A stretch of DNA of 64,000 nucleotides from Ligula intestinalis. Taxonomy: Eukaryota > Platyhelminthes > Cestoda > Diphyllobothriidea > Diphyllobothriidae. The translations under genes were made by a program, and so were the position numbers. Positions 1-11,486 of this stretch are shown here, in pieces (the first letter of the stretch is position 1; every line of letters begins with the position of its first letter). The stretch spans positions 78,968,474 through 79,032,473 of the forward strand of contig JAYGXS010000003.1 of the NCBI GenBank assembly GCA_036362985.1. Direction: 5' to 3'. Under the pieces are notes generated by a model. The model had not been told where the DNA came from. It saw only the letters and a program-made list of their open reading frames with translations, and did no database searches.

Positions 1-825
1 ATACTACACTTACATGACTGAAGAATGAATTGCGCGACCTCAAGTCATTTTGACGTCGTTTTGTAACACAGAGTCCTCTTCATGTATCTCAGTTAAGATG
101 TTCTGAACGTGTTTTATCTACAAGAGGAATCATAATACGCTCCGTTTGAGGAAGGTAGTACTACGCTAGGTTTTCGGCAGCTTTTTTATTCACCTGAAGC
201 ACCGGAATGTTCTTGCCACAGGCGGATGTTCATGGGATCGGATGTTAACGCTGTCAATATACGGTTTTTATAAGTGATTTTCAGTCCACACCTATGCATA
301 CGGTAACTGGCGCACTTCAGAGTCTGGAGGATAATTTTGATCACATAGGAAATGACCAACAGGGCACCAGTTGATCACTGATCGACTTTTCTATTCTAGT
401 ATTTAGGAAAATACCAAAAGCAGTGAATACTTAACCCGCGTGTTAGCATAATCTGGTGTACCTTTCGTGCCAGTTCTCTGCCTTGCTCCCGCTTGCTGGA
501 GCATGTGGTGCCCATCGTCGAAATTAACGGGGGAACTGTCGGTGTATATTTCTGATTGGCATTCATATAATCTGATATAGCATCACCCATAAATGATCAA
601 TGTCGTTTTCTTGTAAGTTTCAATGCAGCATGCGAAATGTGAAACAGTTAAAATCTTCGCGGAATATTTAAAGCGTTTTTCCCATCTAGAGAATAAGCCC
701 ACTGACGCCAAGAGAGGTAGAGGAAAACTATATTGTTTTTTGTAACGACAACTAGTTTTGCCAATAACTGACTCGTTTTATTTGACATTACTGCAGTGTT
801 TGATAGTTAACCCGAGCTGAAGTTG
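1..825. other. Spacer with no recognised gene
   Basis: Only short open frames with no recognisable domain occur on either strand. Base composition is moderately AT-rich. I see no RNA gene, LTR or long internal repeat. Confidence 0.6.
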
Positions 826-879
826 CTAGTCTAAATGTTGCCAATACAAGCGAACAGGCGAACCCCAGGAAGTAATTGA

Positions 880-1023
880 GAAAAAGATGACTGGGAAAAT
901 ATGTTTATTTGTCTGACGTTTCGACATCCGTCGTGGATTCATCATCAGAGAAATGAGTAGGAAACAGTAGCAGAAAGACTGTTTTGTCTTCGATTCATTC
1001 GTGTTGTCACCGATAATCTGCAT
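880..1023 (-). repeat. PLE-type terminal repeat with hammerhead-like core
   Basis: On the minus strand this stretch has CTGATGA (948-942), a stem-loop (941-923), then GAAAC and GTCAGAC (922-911). The block GAAACGTCAG followed by an A-rich stretch also occurs near 21.7, 32.6 and 37.5 kb, and at 55.6 kb. At 21.7 kb it lies downstream of a PLE GIY-YIG domain, so I infer a PLE 3' end here. No endonuclease coding remains beside this copy. The stem II arms pair imperfectly, so an active ribozyme is uncertain. Confidence 0.5.
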
Positions 1024-1808
1024 TATAGCACAGAGCGTTGTGACAAAGGTCCATCTTGTAAGTTATTGTGGCCGTTGCTGAAGAACATATCAAGGTAGCC
1101 AAATAGTTCTCTCTTCGGTCTCTCATAAAGTTCATGTACTTGGGAAGATTGATTTCTGACTATTATGAAAATTTGGTAGCATATAAACCCTGGCGATATG
1201 TAATCAACGTAACCTTGCAAAAAGCAAGCTCTTTTGTAAAATGTGGCCTCTTCTAGCTTCCTTGTTCTCAAAAAGTTCAAACTTCTCTCTCTTTTGCGTA
1301 AAACAGCAGTTAAAATATCCTTTCAAACATGCTCGATCATTAAGACATACGCGATTACGACTACTGATTACACATCAAAGTAGCTTAACGTGTGAATTTT
1401 AAGAAACTATTAGAAATTAAATGTATGTTACCTCTCCGCAGATGAGTCCATTCGCCTTCCAACTGAAACCAAAGAACTTGGTGAACATGTATATTTCAAA
1501 ACAGCCGTGTTTGCTATTAACAAAATGCCACACCTGTCTGCTATAGAAGCGCCAAACTGTACATTTTGAATTTTGTTCAGCTCCAAAGCATTGCCGTTGC
1601 ATTTTTCCCCACGGAGTTAATTTCCAATGAGACGTTTACAAAATATATTTAGCCAACTTATTGCAAAATCGTAGAACTGCAATCATACATCCTAGCGAAC
1701 GTGGGAAATTTGAAATTGGTTTCGAATTTAAGCTCTTTGCGCTCACGAGGTTTTTAGTCTCTACCTTAGCGTAGAAGACACATCTAGCTATAAAAACTGA
1801 TAAAGGAA
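1024..1808. other. Spacer with no recognised gene
   Basis: Only short shadow-like frames are present. No repeat or RNA motif stood out. Confidence 0.5.
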
Positions 1809-1934
1809 CTGTGTATTATCTGCGTGGGACGAATCCTTCGCTTTCACAATCTAACTGGACTGTGTATTATCTGCCCTTTGGAAATATCCTTTCTGAGTGG
1901 GACGAATCCTTCGCTTAAACAATCTAACTGGACC
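1809..1934 (+). repeat. Short imperfect tandem duplication
   Basis: CTGTGTATTATCTGC begins at 1809 and again at 1860, and GTGGGACGAATCC begins at 1824 and 1897. Each unit ends with CAATCTAACTGGAC. The second unit carries about 22 extra bases between the two blocks. It is a local duplication with no evident coding role. Confidence 0.8.
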
Positions 1935-2244
1935 ACGGATTATACCACGCTCTGGAAGTTATCCCTACGATCAGCACAAGTCTGGAAGTTCACTCGCTCC
2001 TAAGAACAACCTCGCTGCTCTTAATCTGATTGTTTCAGTTCAAAGAACTCTTTACAACAAAGGCTGAGTCGTTCAAATAACACATTTTGACTGTTTAAAT
2101 TAAGTGCACAAGCAAATCTTTTCGCTCTCTATATTAGCACGGCCGGTTGATTGCAGACTTTGAATTAATGCACTCTAATATGGTTTCCAGTAGCATGGGC
2201 AACGCTTGCGTGGACGATCCATCTCTGCTAGCTGAAAAAAATGT

Positions 2245-2322
2245 TCGCCGATGGCTGGATTTGAACCCCGGACCTCATTTTATAATGTCGGTTGCTCTAC
2301 CGACTTCACCACCAGCTCATAC
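2245..2322 (-). repeat. tRNA-like sequence (SINE head or tRNA relic)
   Basis: On the minus strand an exact RNA polymerase III B-box (GGTTCAAATCC) lies at 2267-2257, about 50 bases downstream of a GGTAGAGCA segment that resembles a tRNA D-arm. The acceptor and anticodon stems do not fold well, so a functional tRNA is unlikely. It sits just upstream of the CR1-like element and is antisense to it. Confidence 0.45.
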
Positions 2323-2623
2323 CCTGAAGGCCAAGTCGCTGAGATATACTCTAACGGGTGCAATCAGGTTAACTTATGCAAGCCGCCTATTACAACCTTT
2401 GACAAGGTACTCCCAGAAATAGCCGAAGCGCTTTCAATAACGCGTACGAAATCCCAGACCACCCACTATGCAAAAACGCATCTTCTTTCACCAACCATCC
2501 TAGAACCGAACACCACCCAGCCAAATAAGCCTGCGCGTGCAGATTGTGATGGATGTCTTAACCTAGCCACGCGCCTAATGCGTTTAGAGGGAAGCCTTGC
2601 ATTTTTAAGCGGAGTAACTAGGA

Positions 2624-3478
2624 GTGCTCATAAAGCACAATAAGATAACACCACCGGATGCGGCGCATGCAGAGGACAGGTCAGTGGTTGATAAACCAGG
2701 AAACCACGAATCCAGCAGGACCAAACGCAGACGCATACGCCAGCAAAAGGCGGCTGAAGAGCAACCTGCTAAAGACCAACCAAAGCCCTCAGTTTTATTG
2801 CAAGACAGCACCTGGAGCACGCCATGTGAACAAAAACAAGACAACCACTCCAAGAAGAGACTTTTGAAGAAAAGGAAGTTGAATTGGACCAAAGGGCAAA
2901 CGGTAACTTAGAAGAAAATGCTACCAGCAAAATGTCCATAGAATCTTTCACAGATCTGGACTTCGAAACCCCTGCTACTACTCTGCTTCAGTGCGATGTG
3001 ACCACGGCCCAAGATCGAGCCAAGCGTAAGCAACATATAGTGATACAGGGTGCACCAGAATCAACGGCTACAGTTGCTGGGGATAAGGTGGAGCACGATC
3101 GAGGTCTCGTTTGGCAGTAGGCTAAATCACTGCTAAGGGGCACTGAGTCCGTAAAAATTGTCAAAACATTTAGAATAGGCAATGATCAGCAGCCGAATGG
3201 TTCAAGCTCTCGGCCACGACCATTAAAGGTCATTTGGGACACCGAAGCGCAGGCACAGCTTATGCTGGAAAGAAAGTCGTCTCTGCAGACCTAGCCTGCT
3301 GTAGATTTTTTTCAGCCGGATTATGAACCAAAAGAACGCAGGAAAATGCGACTTTTGAAAAACGATCTAAACGACCGAAAGAACAAAGGCGAAACCGGCC
3401 TGCAAAATAAGAGGAGGAGAAATAGTCCACATTGAACGAAATTTTATTCGGCCGGAAGTTGTCAGGCGGAAAACTTAA
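2624..3478 (+). pseudogene. LINE ORF1 nucleic-acid-binding protein, broken
   Basis: The reading frame runs through three frames. A basic lysine/arginine-rich segment (2624-2911) is followed by an RRM-like part (2884 onward) containing IVIQGAPES, KIVKTFRIG, RPLKVIWDTE and FFQPDYEPKERRKMR, a pattern typical of ORF1 proteins of flatworm LINEs that coat the element RNA. Lesions are a frame change near 2890-2910, TAG at 3118-3120, TAG near 3292 and a frameshift near 3410-3425. After that shift the frame ends at TAA 3476-3478. The true start is not clear. ORF2 follows after about 60 bases. Confidence 0.7.
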
Positions 3479-3540
3479 CCAAGGTCAACCGGCCGGTTCT
3501 AGAATATACCACTAGCAATAGTGGCCGCTGCCTCGAGATC

Positions 3541-6342
3541 TATTATACCGATTGGCAGAGTCTCTTCAATAAACTTGACGAACCCAAAACAATTGTATCT
3601 GAGCAGAAACAGCATATAATTGCATTAACAGAGATTTGGCTGACCGAAGCAATAGGGATCAGCGAAGTCAGCATTGAAGGCTATCAACTGTTCCGCTGCG
3701 ACAGATCTCAACGTAGGGGCGGAGGAGTGGCACTTTATGCAGCCAATGAAATGTCCTGTTGTCAGCGGAAAATCGCAGACATATTTCTACGACGATATGA
3801 AATAATTTCATGCAAAATTAAGATAAGGCAACATCCGGCACTCCATATATGCGTTGTTTATCGGCCTTCCGGCTCCAGCAAAAGTGACGACGTAGAACTG
3901 CTAAGTTCACTGACAGTTATCGGTAAACAGGAAAACCTATAACTCCTGGTAATTTCAACGCTCCTGGCATCGATTGGATGAGGCCTGGAGTAAAAGCCGA
4001 AGCAGCACCTTTCAATTATCAACTACTTCAGTTTTCTTTGGACGAATATCTCATTCAACACATAGACTTCACAACCCGACTGCAAGAAGGCCAGCGATCA
4101 AACTGTCTAAATCTCGTTTTCAGTGAAAAAGAAGGGATCATAGGGGAAGTGAACTCACAACCGTCACTTGTGTTAAGTGACCACGTTGCTTTTACCTGCG
4201 TGTGTTACCTACTATCTCCAAAATTGCAAATAAAGTGGCGCAAAAATATTTTGAAAGCCGATTTTGAAGAAATGAGACGTACCGCTTCCGCAGAATACTG
4301 GTTACTCAGTAAGAACGATACAAATGAATTATGGCAGCATATCCAAGAGACTGTAGAGCGCTTAATTGAAGTCCATTGCCCAATGAAAGTAATAAGACTA
4401 TATGCCAGACATCCATGCGTCAAACAGCCGATAAAAAGGGCCATGAAGAAGAAACAAAGGTTGTGGAAAAAGTACGAGCATCTTCAAGATTCAACATCAC
4501 TTGCCGAATATAAAGCGCAGCGAAATATATGCCGTAAGGAAATGCGAAATTCTAGAACTGCCTTTGAGCGTCAACTTACAACGCAAGCCACAATATGTCC
4601 AAAGAAGTTTTATGGATACATCCGCAGTCAAAGGAAGCACCGGAATGACATTGCAGCCCTAGGGGATAACCTCGGGAACATAGTTACGGAAGAACCGCAG
4701 AAAGTAGAGTTACTGTCAGAGTTTTTAGATCGGCGTTTACGATGGAATCCCCCGACGAAAATTCGGGAATAGAATTGGGTGAAAGTACAGCCATTATTGA
4801 AACTGTTATTTTTTCTGTCGCAAACGTAAGACCTGTCTTCAGTCACATCAAACCAGACAAGTCTCCTGGACAGGATAAGATCCCTGGACGGATACTTAAA
4901 GAAATTTCGACCGAGCTATCAGTGCCTCTTTAAATTCTGTTCTAGCTTTCCATGAGAACAGGGGACTTGCCTTTGCAGTGGAAGACGGCCAACATCGTAC
5001 CGTTGTATAAGGGTGGTAGCAAGATGTCTGCAAACAGCTTTCGGCCCATAAGCTTGACTTGCCTTTCCTGCAAAATTATGGAGATCCTTGTCAAGCAGGC
5101 CATACTAAAATTTTGCGATGAAAGTGACATCATAAAAAATGTCCAACATGGCTTTCGGCGAAGGCGCTACTGCCTTTCAAATGTATTTACTTCAATTGAG
5201 GCTTGGACAAGTGCTTTAGAAGAGGGCTTTGAAGTGGATGTAGTGTGCATCGATTTCCACAAAGCCTTTGACAGCGTGCCCCATCAACGCCTTTTACATA
5301 AACTGAGCGTTCTTGGCATCAAGGAGAAAATTTTGGACACGATCAGGTCATTTTAGTCGGTTGAAAACAACGCGTTGTCATCGAGGAGGATAACTCGGAC
5401 TGGGTTGATGTACTTAGTGGGGTTCCTCAAGGCTCCGTTTTCGATCCTCTACTCTTCATTCTCTATGTAAATGACAGTCTTCAAGAACTGGAGTGCGGTA
5501 AAATCATGGTCGCCGATGACGTTAAGCTCTGGCAAGTCATTAAGCGCCCAAGCAACCGAGATGCTCTGCAAAATAATCTTTACAAACTGCAGACGTGGTC
5601 CGAGAGATAGCTGCTGGATTTCAATGTGCAAAAGTGTGCCGTCCTCCACCTGCGTCCAACAAACTACCCGATCCCCCAGAGCAGCAGGACATATCACCTG
5701 AAAAACATCCAAATTCCCGTAGCATCTACGCAAAAAGACCTAGGCATTTGGATACAGAATAATCTGAAGCCCTCATAACAATCTGTCAAAGCTGCAAATA
5801 AAGCCACGGGAGTGCTGCACGCTATCAAAAGGGCGTTTCTAGCCTTCGATAAAGATCTCTTTGACCGAGTGTACGGAACATTTGTTCGACCACACCTAGA
5901 GTATGGCAAACAGGCATGGCGGCTATGGCTAGCAAAGGACACAGCATGGCTGGAGAAAGTGCAGCGTCGGGCAACAAAGCTAGTAAGAGGTCTAAAAAGA
6001 CACACTTTCATAGATAGACTGGCATGCCTAAATTTATTCCCTCTGCATTACAGGCAACAAAGAGGGGATCTTATCCTAGTTTACAAGATAATAAACGGTC
6101 TTGAGAAAGGATTACGCTTTGAAGACATGTTTCAGTGGCACCTCTCGCCACATCTCCGTGGGCACACAATGAAGCTGCGCACGAAGATGTCCAAGCTAAA
6201 CCTCCGCTCTGAATTCTTCACGCAATGTGTCATACAACAGTGGAACAACCTTCCACAGTCAGTCGTGGAGGCCACTTTCCTTCAGATGTACAAACAACGG
6301 ATGGATAATTACATGCGTCTCCTCTCCTCTTTCCAAGTCTGA
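3541..6342 (+). pseudogene. LINE ORF2: AP endonuclease plus reverse transcriptase, broken
   Basis: This is the enzyme that would nick target DNA and copy the element RNA. The endonuclease part reads IIALTEIWLTE and GGGVALYAANE, then continues in another frame as GNFNAPGIDW, where families normally have GDFN, so an aspartate has become asparagine. A linker (3978-4772) follows. The RT part has FRPISLTCLSCKIME, a VCIDFHKAFDSVPHQR motif with its aspartate codon at 5252, GVPQGSVFDP, and VADD at 5509-5520 in place of the usual FADD. The C-terminus (to 6342) has the WNNLPQSVVEA block seen in CR1. Lesions include frameshifts near 3945, 4745 and 5350, stops at 4931-4933, about 4943, about 5608 and about 5776, and others. 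Confidence 0.85.
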
Positions 6343-6440
6343 ACTCTAAAAACCAGACATATATTGTAAAAACCAATGCTTCTCTCCTCCCTCCAAGTCT
6401 GACCTCTAAAAACCAGACATATATTGTAAAAAACAATGCT
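6321..6440 (+). repeat. Two 60-bp tandem repeats in LINE 3' UTR
   Basis: Units 6321-6380 and 6381-6440 differ at only a few positions and overlap the ORF2 stop. Each contains AACCAGACATATATTGTAAA. They probably belong to the 3' UTR, since many LINEs end in short repeated units. Confidence 0.9.
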
Positions 6441-6589
6441 ACTCCCTGTTTGCCAATGCTATGTTAGAAGTGGTAAATTTATAGTGCTTTTACACGTTCT
6501 TAATAGGGTTTTCAATCGCATTGCCTATTATCCTCACCAAATAAACTGAAACGTTTGTGCAAACACCTCATAGACGCGTCTTCAAAACG

Positions 6590-6915
6590 GATATATAAGC
6601 TAAAAGGTTGTCACATTCATTTCTCATAATGTAAAATATGTCTACGTTTGATCATTGCTTGCCTATTCATGTAAACACATTTACGAAAACATTGAAATAA
6701 TAGTGAACACCACAAGGCATATTTAATAGTTCAACGACGAACAGGAAAAACTGACTTTTCATGAAGAAAAAATGGAGCTTTCCCGATAATTTCCGACTTC
6801 CGGAGACGTAAAGTATTGTTGTTACTTAGAAAAAATACATCCAAATACGTTATTGACCTGGAAAGTTTACGTAACCACTTTCTATATTTAAAAAGGAATT
6901 TTCTCAGTCAAAGTA
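6590..6915 (+). repeat. AT-rich dispersed repeat, left part
   Basis: The stretch with CCCGATAATTTCC, GACGTAAA and ACGTAACC matches 24440-24570 in the same order and, inverted, about 37430-37620. The match resumes after the inserted retroelements, at about 8860. It is an old dispersed repeat with no coding frame that I recognise. Confidence 0.6.
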
Positions 6916-8110
6916 CTAAAACGAGAGCTGATGCGTTTCTTAGAGCAGCATAACCTTCTATCGGATGCGCAACATGGGTTCCGCAGAGGCAGGTCCTGCG
7001 TGACGAACCTGCTCCATTGTTTGGAACGCTGGACTCGGGCAGTTGATGGAGGAAATCCGCTTCATGTAATCTACATCGACTTCAAGAAGGCTTTTGATAG
7101 CGTCCCACATCAACGACTTCTGCACAAACTCAGCCAAATAGGTGTTCGAGGAAATCTGCTGAAGTGGATTCAAAGCTTCTTACTTGGTCGCTCTCAAACT
7201 GTCCATATTGGTGACCAGCAGTCGGCAGACGTTGCAGTCGAGAGCGGTGTCCCCCAAGGCTCTGTCCTTGGCCCTATACTGTTCATTATATACGTCAATG
7301 ACTCCGTCCGTGAACTGGACTGCGATGTGGCTATGTTTGCCGATGACATTAAGATTTGGAACGTCATCAGAAATTCAGCTGACGAAGAAAATTTGCAGCT
7401 TAACCTAAATAGTCTTCAAACTTGGTCTCAAGACTGGCTTTTGCCGTTTAACGAGAACAAATGCAGTGTCCTACGAGTTGGCCGACCCAGCTCTCAGAAC
7501 CCCATGGTTTACAGCCTAAATGGCATCCAACTGCAAGAAGTCGACGCGCAGAAAGATTTGGGAGTATGGATCTCTACGTCTCTTAAGCCCTCGCTGCACT
7601 GCGCAAAAGTAGCCAAATCTGCGATGTCCGTCCTCTATCTTGTCAAAAGGGCTTTCTGTGCCTTCGATAAAGACTACTTTGCTAAGGTCTTTGGAACATT
7701 TGTGCGGCCGAAGTTGGAGTTCGCAATGCAAGTTAAGTTACAGACAGCTACGTGGCGATCTGATACAAGCATTTCGTATAATGCGCGGGCAGGACTGCTG
7801 TCTTCTACCTGGCGACTTCTTCGAGTTAGCAACAACGACCAACTTAAGAGGGCATCTCTTCAAACTACGCATAACAGGGGCCAGACTAGACACACGCAAG
7901 TTCTTCTTTGGTAATAGAGTAGTTGAAGCTTGGAATGCACTCCCCGAGGAAATTGTTATGTCCCCATCTGTGGATGCATTCAAGCGAAATTTAGATTTTC
8001 ATACCCGAAATGCCCACTAAAATTGGATATGGCGAGAATGAAATTATATATATGTATATAAACATATTACTCACTGATTTTCAGTAATATGTTAGTTAAG
8101 AACTAACAAG
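6916..8110 (+). mobile_element. 5'-truncated CR1-like LINE
   Basis: The copy starts inside the RT domain and continues to a 3' tail with TTTTCAGTAATATG. Truncation at the 5' end is the usual outcome of incomplete target-primed reverse transcription. It interrupts an AT-rich repeat seen on both sides (6590-6915 and from 8860). Confidence 0.85.
6931..8020 (+). pseudogene. CR1-like reverse transcriptase fragment
   Basis: The first frame (6931-7914) is open for 327 codons and keeps a good RT core: YIDFKKAFDSVPHQR at residues 48-62, GVPQGSVLGP at 106-115 and MFADDIKIW at 135-143, so all three catalytic aspartates are present. At about 7733 the protein jumps from the LEFAMQ block straight to YRQLRGDLIQAF in a second frame (7640-8020). 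By comparison with the first copy (5890-6060), roughly 50 codons are deleted and the frame is shifted. The end, WNALPEEIVMSPSVDAFKRNLD, is the normal CR1 C-terminus. Non-functional because of the deletion and the missing 5' half. Confidence 0.88.
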
Positions 8111-8114
8111 GACT

Positions 8115-8400
8115 GCAGGCTTCGAGTCCACCAAACGTTGTGATCCGAGGCTACGCGGATTTGTAAAACTTTTCCCAATTCAGGCCTGGAATGCTCTGCC
8201 CGCGGACATTGTTATGTCGCCATCTGAGCACACGTCAGACGCATCTGTAGGCATGTTTAGGACACTATAAAGTTAGAACAAATAGCCACTGAGCCCCCGA
8301 AAATAAACTGCCAGTTGCCGAATGCAAATTGTGGAATAATCACATTATAAAAAAACATACTACTCGCTAATTTTCAGTAATATGTTTGTTTAGAAAACTA
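8115..8400 (+). mobile_element. CR1-like LINE 3' end fragment
   Basis: The block WNALPADIVMSPSE can be read near 8190-8225, and the tail has TTTTCAGTAATATG like the copy just upstream. It is a second, diverged 3' end placed directly behind the first, either a separate insertion or a duplication. Confidence 0.7.
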
Positions 8401-8439
8401 CTGATTATATTTCTTCTGTCAATTAGCAGGCAGATTCGT

Positions 8440-8852
8440 TAAACCAACAAGGGTGCACGATGGGCGCATCGCCGACACTCGATGAGGTTCGCGTGACCTC
8501 CGCAACCTTCTCTTCGTGGGACCCTTGGTATTATGGCGAAAACCGCGATGGACTCTCCCTGACATGCTTCAAACACTCTTAGCACAGGCCATCCGCTTCG
8601 AATATACTCTGCACCCCCCCCCTCCCCCAGGCGACAGTTTTTCTCCTTAAATTTCTCAAATGGCATTCAAACCCCTAGACTTCTGAACAATGCCTAAGGA
8701 GTTTTTTCACTGTCGGCCCTCAAAGTTTTGGCAACGCCACTGATCTGAAATGTTCTACAGATCAAATGCATTGAAAAAACTGTACCAATAGGGAGTTCAA
8801 AGGTATTTACCTATATTTCCCTCAATAAAACCTGACCTGACCTGAACTCTCT
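8440..8852 (+). mobile_element. (CCTGA)n-tailed retroposon
   Basis: The sequence ends with AATAAAACCTGACCTGACC, a polyadenylation-like signal fused to a pentanucleotide tail, as in LINE or SINE 3' ends. Shared blocks include GACAGTTTTTCTCCTTAAAT, CACTGTCGGCCCTC and GGCAACGCCACTG. Related copies lie at 13999-14438 (same strand), 33030-33470 (opposite strand) and, partly, 32090-32260. No protein is recognised, so it could be a non-autonomous element or a LINE 3' end. Confidence 0.75.
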
Positions 8853-8859
8853 TTTTACA

Positions 8860-9330
8860 AGTTACCGTAAATAAATAGCGATTTACTCAACATCAGACTT
8901 GAAATCGTGGAATTACTTCATCCATGTCAAGTATTTGATCTGTAAATGCAAAACCTGAAATTCTCTTTGACGTTTACATGAGAACCTTTGAAGTAAGATA
9001 TATATATAAAGAACTTTTAAAGAGAAACTCGCTTTTTGGATATGAGTTCTTATGCTGACGGCCATGTGAGGCATTGTTAGAAATGCCCCAAAACAACAAC
9101 CAATATTGTCGAGCACACGATACGTCCGTTAAATAATTAGGATATTTTTGTTCCTAGGATAAATGAAAACACTTCATGCATTATCGTAATTTTTTTCTTA
9201 AAAAGTGCTTTCATTAGATTTATATATAAGACGAATTTGTGTGCATATAAAATTTTTCCAAGGTAATGCCACAATGAAATTTGAGATTTTGAAATTTCTT
9301 TATCTATCCGGCTTTGCGGTAACATATGCG
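8860..9330 (+). repeat. AT-rich dispersed repeat, right part
   Basis: This matches 24640-24922 plus 26055-26170 in order: GTTTACAT followed by GAACCTTTGAA, TTCTTATG, TTAGAAATGCC, ATTGTCGAGCA, TTCCTAGGAT and TTAAAAAGTGCT. Here the repeat is continuous where the 24.6-kb copy is split by a PLE, so it serves as an empty-site reference. Confidence 0.7.
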
Positions 9331-10261
9331 GACACCTTGTTTAGTCGCCAAGGTGAGCAGTGCAGTTAAAACAAAATGCGATTTATTTTGCGCAAAACAA
9401 ATTCACAGGCTAGCTTAAAATATATTTTAAAACATATGTCATTCCATATTTCCGAAAATAAATGTGATTCCTTCAATTTAACTTCACATAAATCTGAAGA
9501 ATTTCAGACAACATTTCACAGTTTTGGAAGGAATATCTTCTTTACATAATTTACTTATCTTGGAGTTCCCGTAGTATAATTTACATAAATAAGACGTTTG
9601 GTTCTGTCTTACGGTAAAGCATACGAAGTTTCTTCCATCTGAGTTTACTCCTGATTTCGCCAAAATGCATGCCCATTTATCTTAATAAACCCAACTAAAA
9701 TGGTTACTTACTTAAAACAAAGGCTTTCGCAAAATTGAATTCACTCAATCAATCAGAATAATGTGACTAAACATATGCTTAAGTACCAACTCAAATTCGG
9801 CATGAAAGGTGCACTGTCTTTAGCGAATAGTGTATCTCAGAAAAACGAATCATCGCAAAAAAAGGGGCCAAAAATCTCCTATTGCATATCAGCATCAAAA
9901 CATGCGTGCTTATCAATATATGATGTTTGGAAATTACCCTAGAACGTATACTCGTCCAAAATTTTGCAGGTGCCGGTGCACGTAGTAAGTTGATATAACT
10001 TTTACCACTAATCAATTTCGCATTACACGGTCACAATATTTGTTTTATGTCAGATTATGCCAAAGCTTTTTTTTACTTTTAGGGGCATATCGATGGCGTA
10101 CGTCCGCATGCATTGCTCGATTTAAAGCAGGTATTTCTTCCTCGCATCCACCTGTTTCCCAAAACTTCATAAAGCATATCACCATGTACGTACACTATGG
10201 CGAGTGCTGCAAGCAACATTCTGCAATTTGAAAAATACCTGTAATCAGTCGTAAAACAACA
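9331..10261. other. AT-rich spacer
   Basis: No open frame, RNA gene or repeat boundary is recognisable. Short frames near 9800-10230 look random. Confidence 0.5.
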
Positions 10262-11100
10262 TAAAGTCGGGTTGCCGTACTGTTGATCATTTAGTCCAAA
10301 TTAAATTATTTTCGCTCACGCAAGGATGCCGGCTTTGTGATAAGCTTCTTTTTGACCGCTGCGAAAAAGCTGATTCTGTAGAGCATGGCTACCTAAATAG
10401 CATACATTTTTATCATTGATTTTCACTGCCTTTATAAATTAAATTATATTTTGTGGAAAAAATGCACGAAAAAATCCTCGCCTGCACTGATTAGATAGAA
10501 AATTACACCTTTTTTATATTTTATCCTTAAAGGAAGGGTTTCCTTCAGTTTGAAAAAAAATTTATTTTTAATTTTTAACGACTGTGCTGTGTTCATTCTT
10601 AATAAATCTTGTCTATCAATTTATTAAAACTTCCCCTGATATGCAGCATGATTAACGTATGTTTCAAAATTATATGAGAGCTATGCAATGGCTTCCTCAA
10701 ACCGTAGGCAAGAATGCAATTTGCCATAAACAGGATGAACGCAGAATTCCCTTTGTTTAACTTGAGTTCAGTTCTAGCAGTCAGTAGGATTCAAAATCAT
10801 TTGGCAAGCTAGAATTTTTTTAGCCGTAGAAATCCCTTCCTTTAAGAATAAAATTTTAAGAAGGTGCAATATCCTGTCAAATAAATACCCTACGTGCATG
10901 CTTTCCACAAAATATATTTGAATTTATAACGGCATCTAAAATCAATGATAAGAAATGTATATTATTTAACTAACCATATTTTACAGAAACAGCTTTTTTA
11001 GCAGAGGTCAAAAAGAAGCTTATCACAGAGTCAGCGTCCAAGCGTGACTGAAACAATTTAAATTTGACTGCATGATAAACAGCGTGGCAACCCTACTCAA
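10262..11100. mobile_element. Large imperfect inverted repeat (foldback element)
   Basis: Bases 10262-10575 are matched by the reverse complement of about 10815-11100. Shared blocks are GGGTTGCC at the outer ends, GTGATAAGCTTCTTTTTGACC, ATCATTGATTTT, ATATTTTGTGGAAA and TTAAAGGAAGGG. Arms are about 290-310 bp with about 240 bp between them. There is no transposase frame. It resembles a foldback or MITE-like non-autonomous DNA transposon. I could not find a convincing target duplication. Confidence 0.75.
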
Positions 11101-11486
11101 TGATGATCTTTTTAAAATTGCGAAATGTCGCTTGCAGTACTCACAATTCTGTATAAGTTATTGACCAGGATTATGAAGGCATTATAAAACGGGTTGAGGA
11201 TCATCAAGATGTAATCTGTATAACAAACCAATATTTTTTCACGAAGTTAGACGATCGCATTAACGCTCACCCCGTTTTATTTATTTGTCCCGAAAAGTTA
11301 GCGCCGACCATCAAGGCCACTCCTGTCAGACAAAGGGTAACAGCTCACGTGCAATAACGAGGCAATTTGGCTCGTCTTTTGAACGCCGGGCTGGCAAGCC
11401 ATAAACATCCTCATGATTTATCGATCATCGAGGAATGAACCACATTGAGGCACTAGTGTGATAGGGGAAACGAAACAATTTGCCAT
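11101..11486. other. Spacer with no recognised gene
   Basis: No coding or RNA signature is visible. The right part may be a decayed upstream piece of the LINE endonuclease that follows, but nothing clear remains. Confidence 0.4.

Larger units (their letters stand above)
2150..6440 (+). mobile_element. Near full-length CR1-like LINE (decayed)
   Basis: The element has the two-ORF plan of CR1 or Jockey-superfamily LINEs: an ORF1 with an RRM-like segment (2624-3478), then an ORF2 with an AP endonuclease, reverse transcriptase and C-terminal region (3541-6342), and a 3' UTR with two 60-bp repeats. The 5' boundary is approximate. Nonsense and frameshift lesions are spread through both ORFs, so this copy cannot move by itself. 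A related 5'-truncated copy lies about 0.5 kb downstream. Confidence 0.85.
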
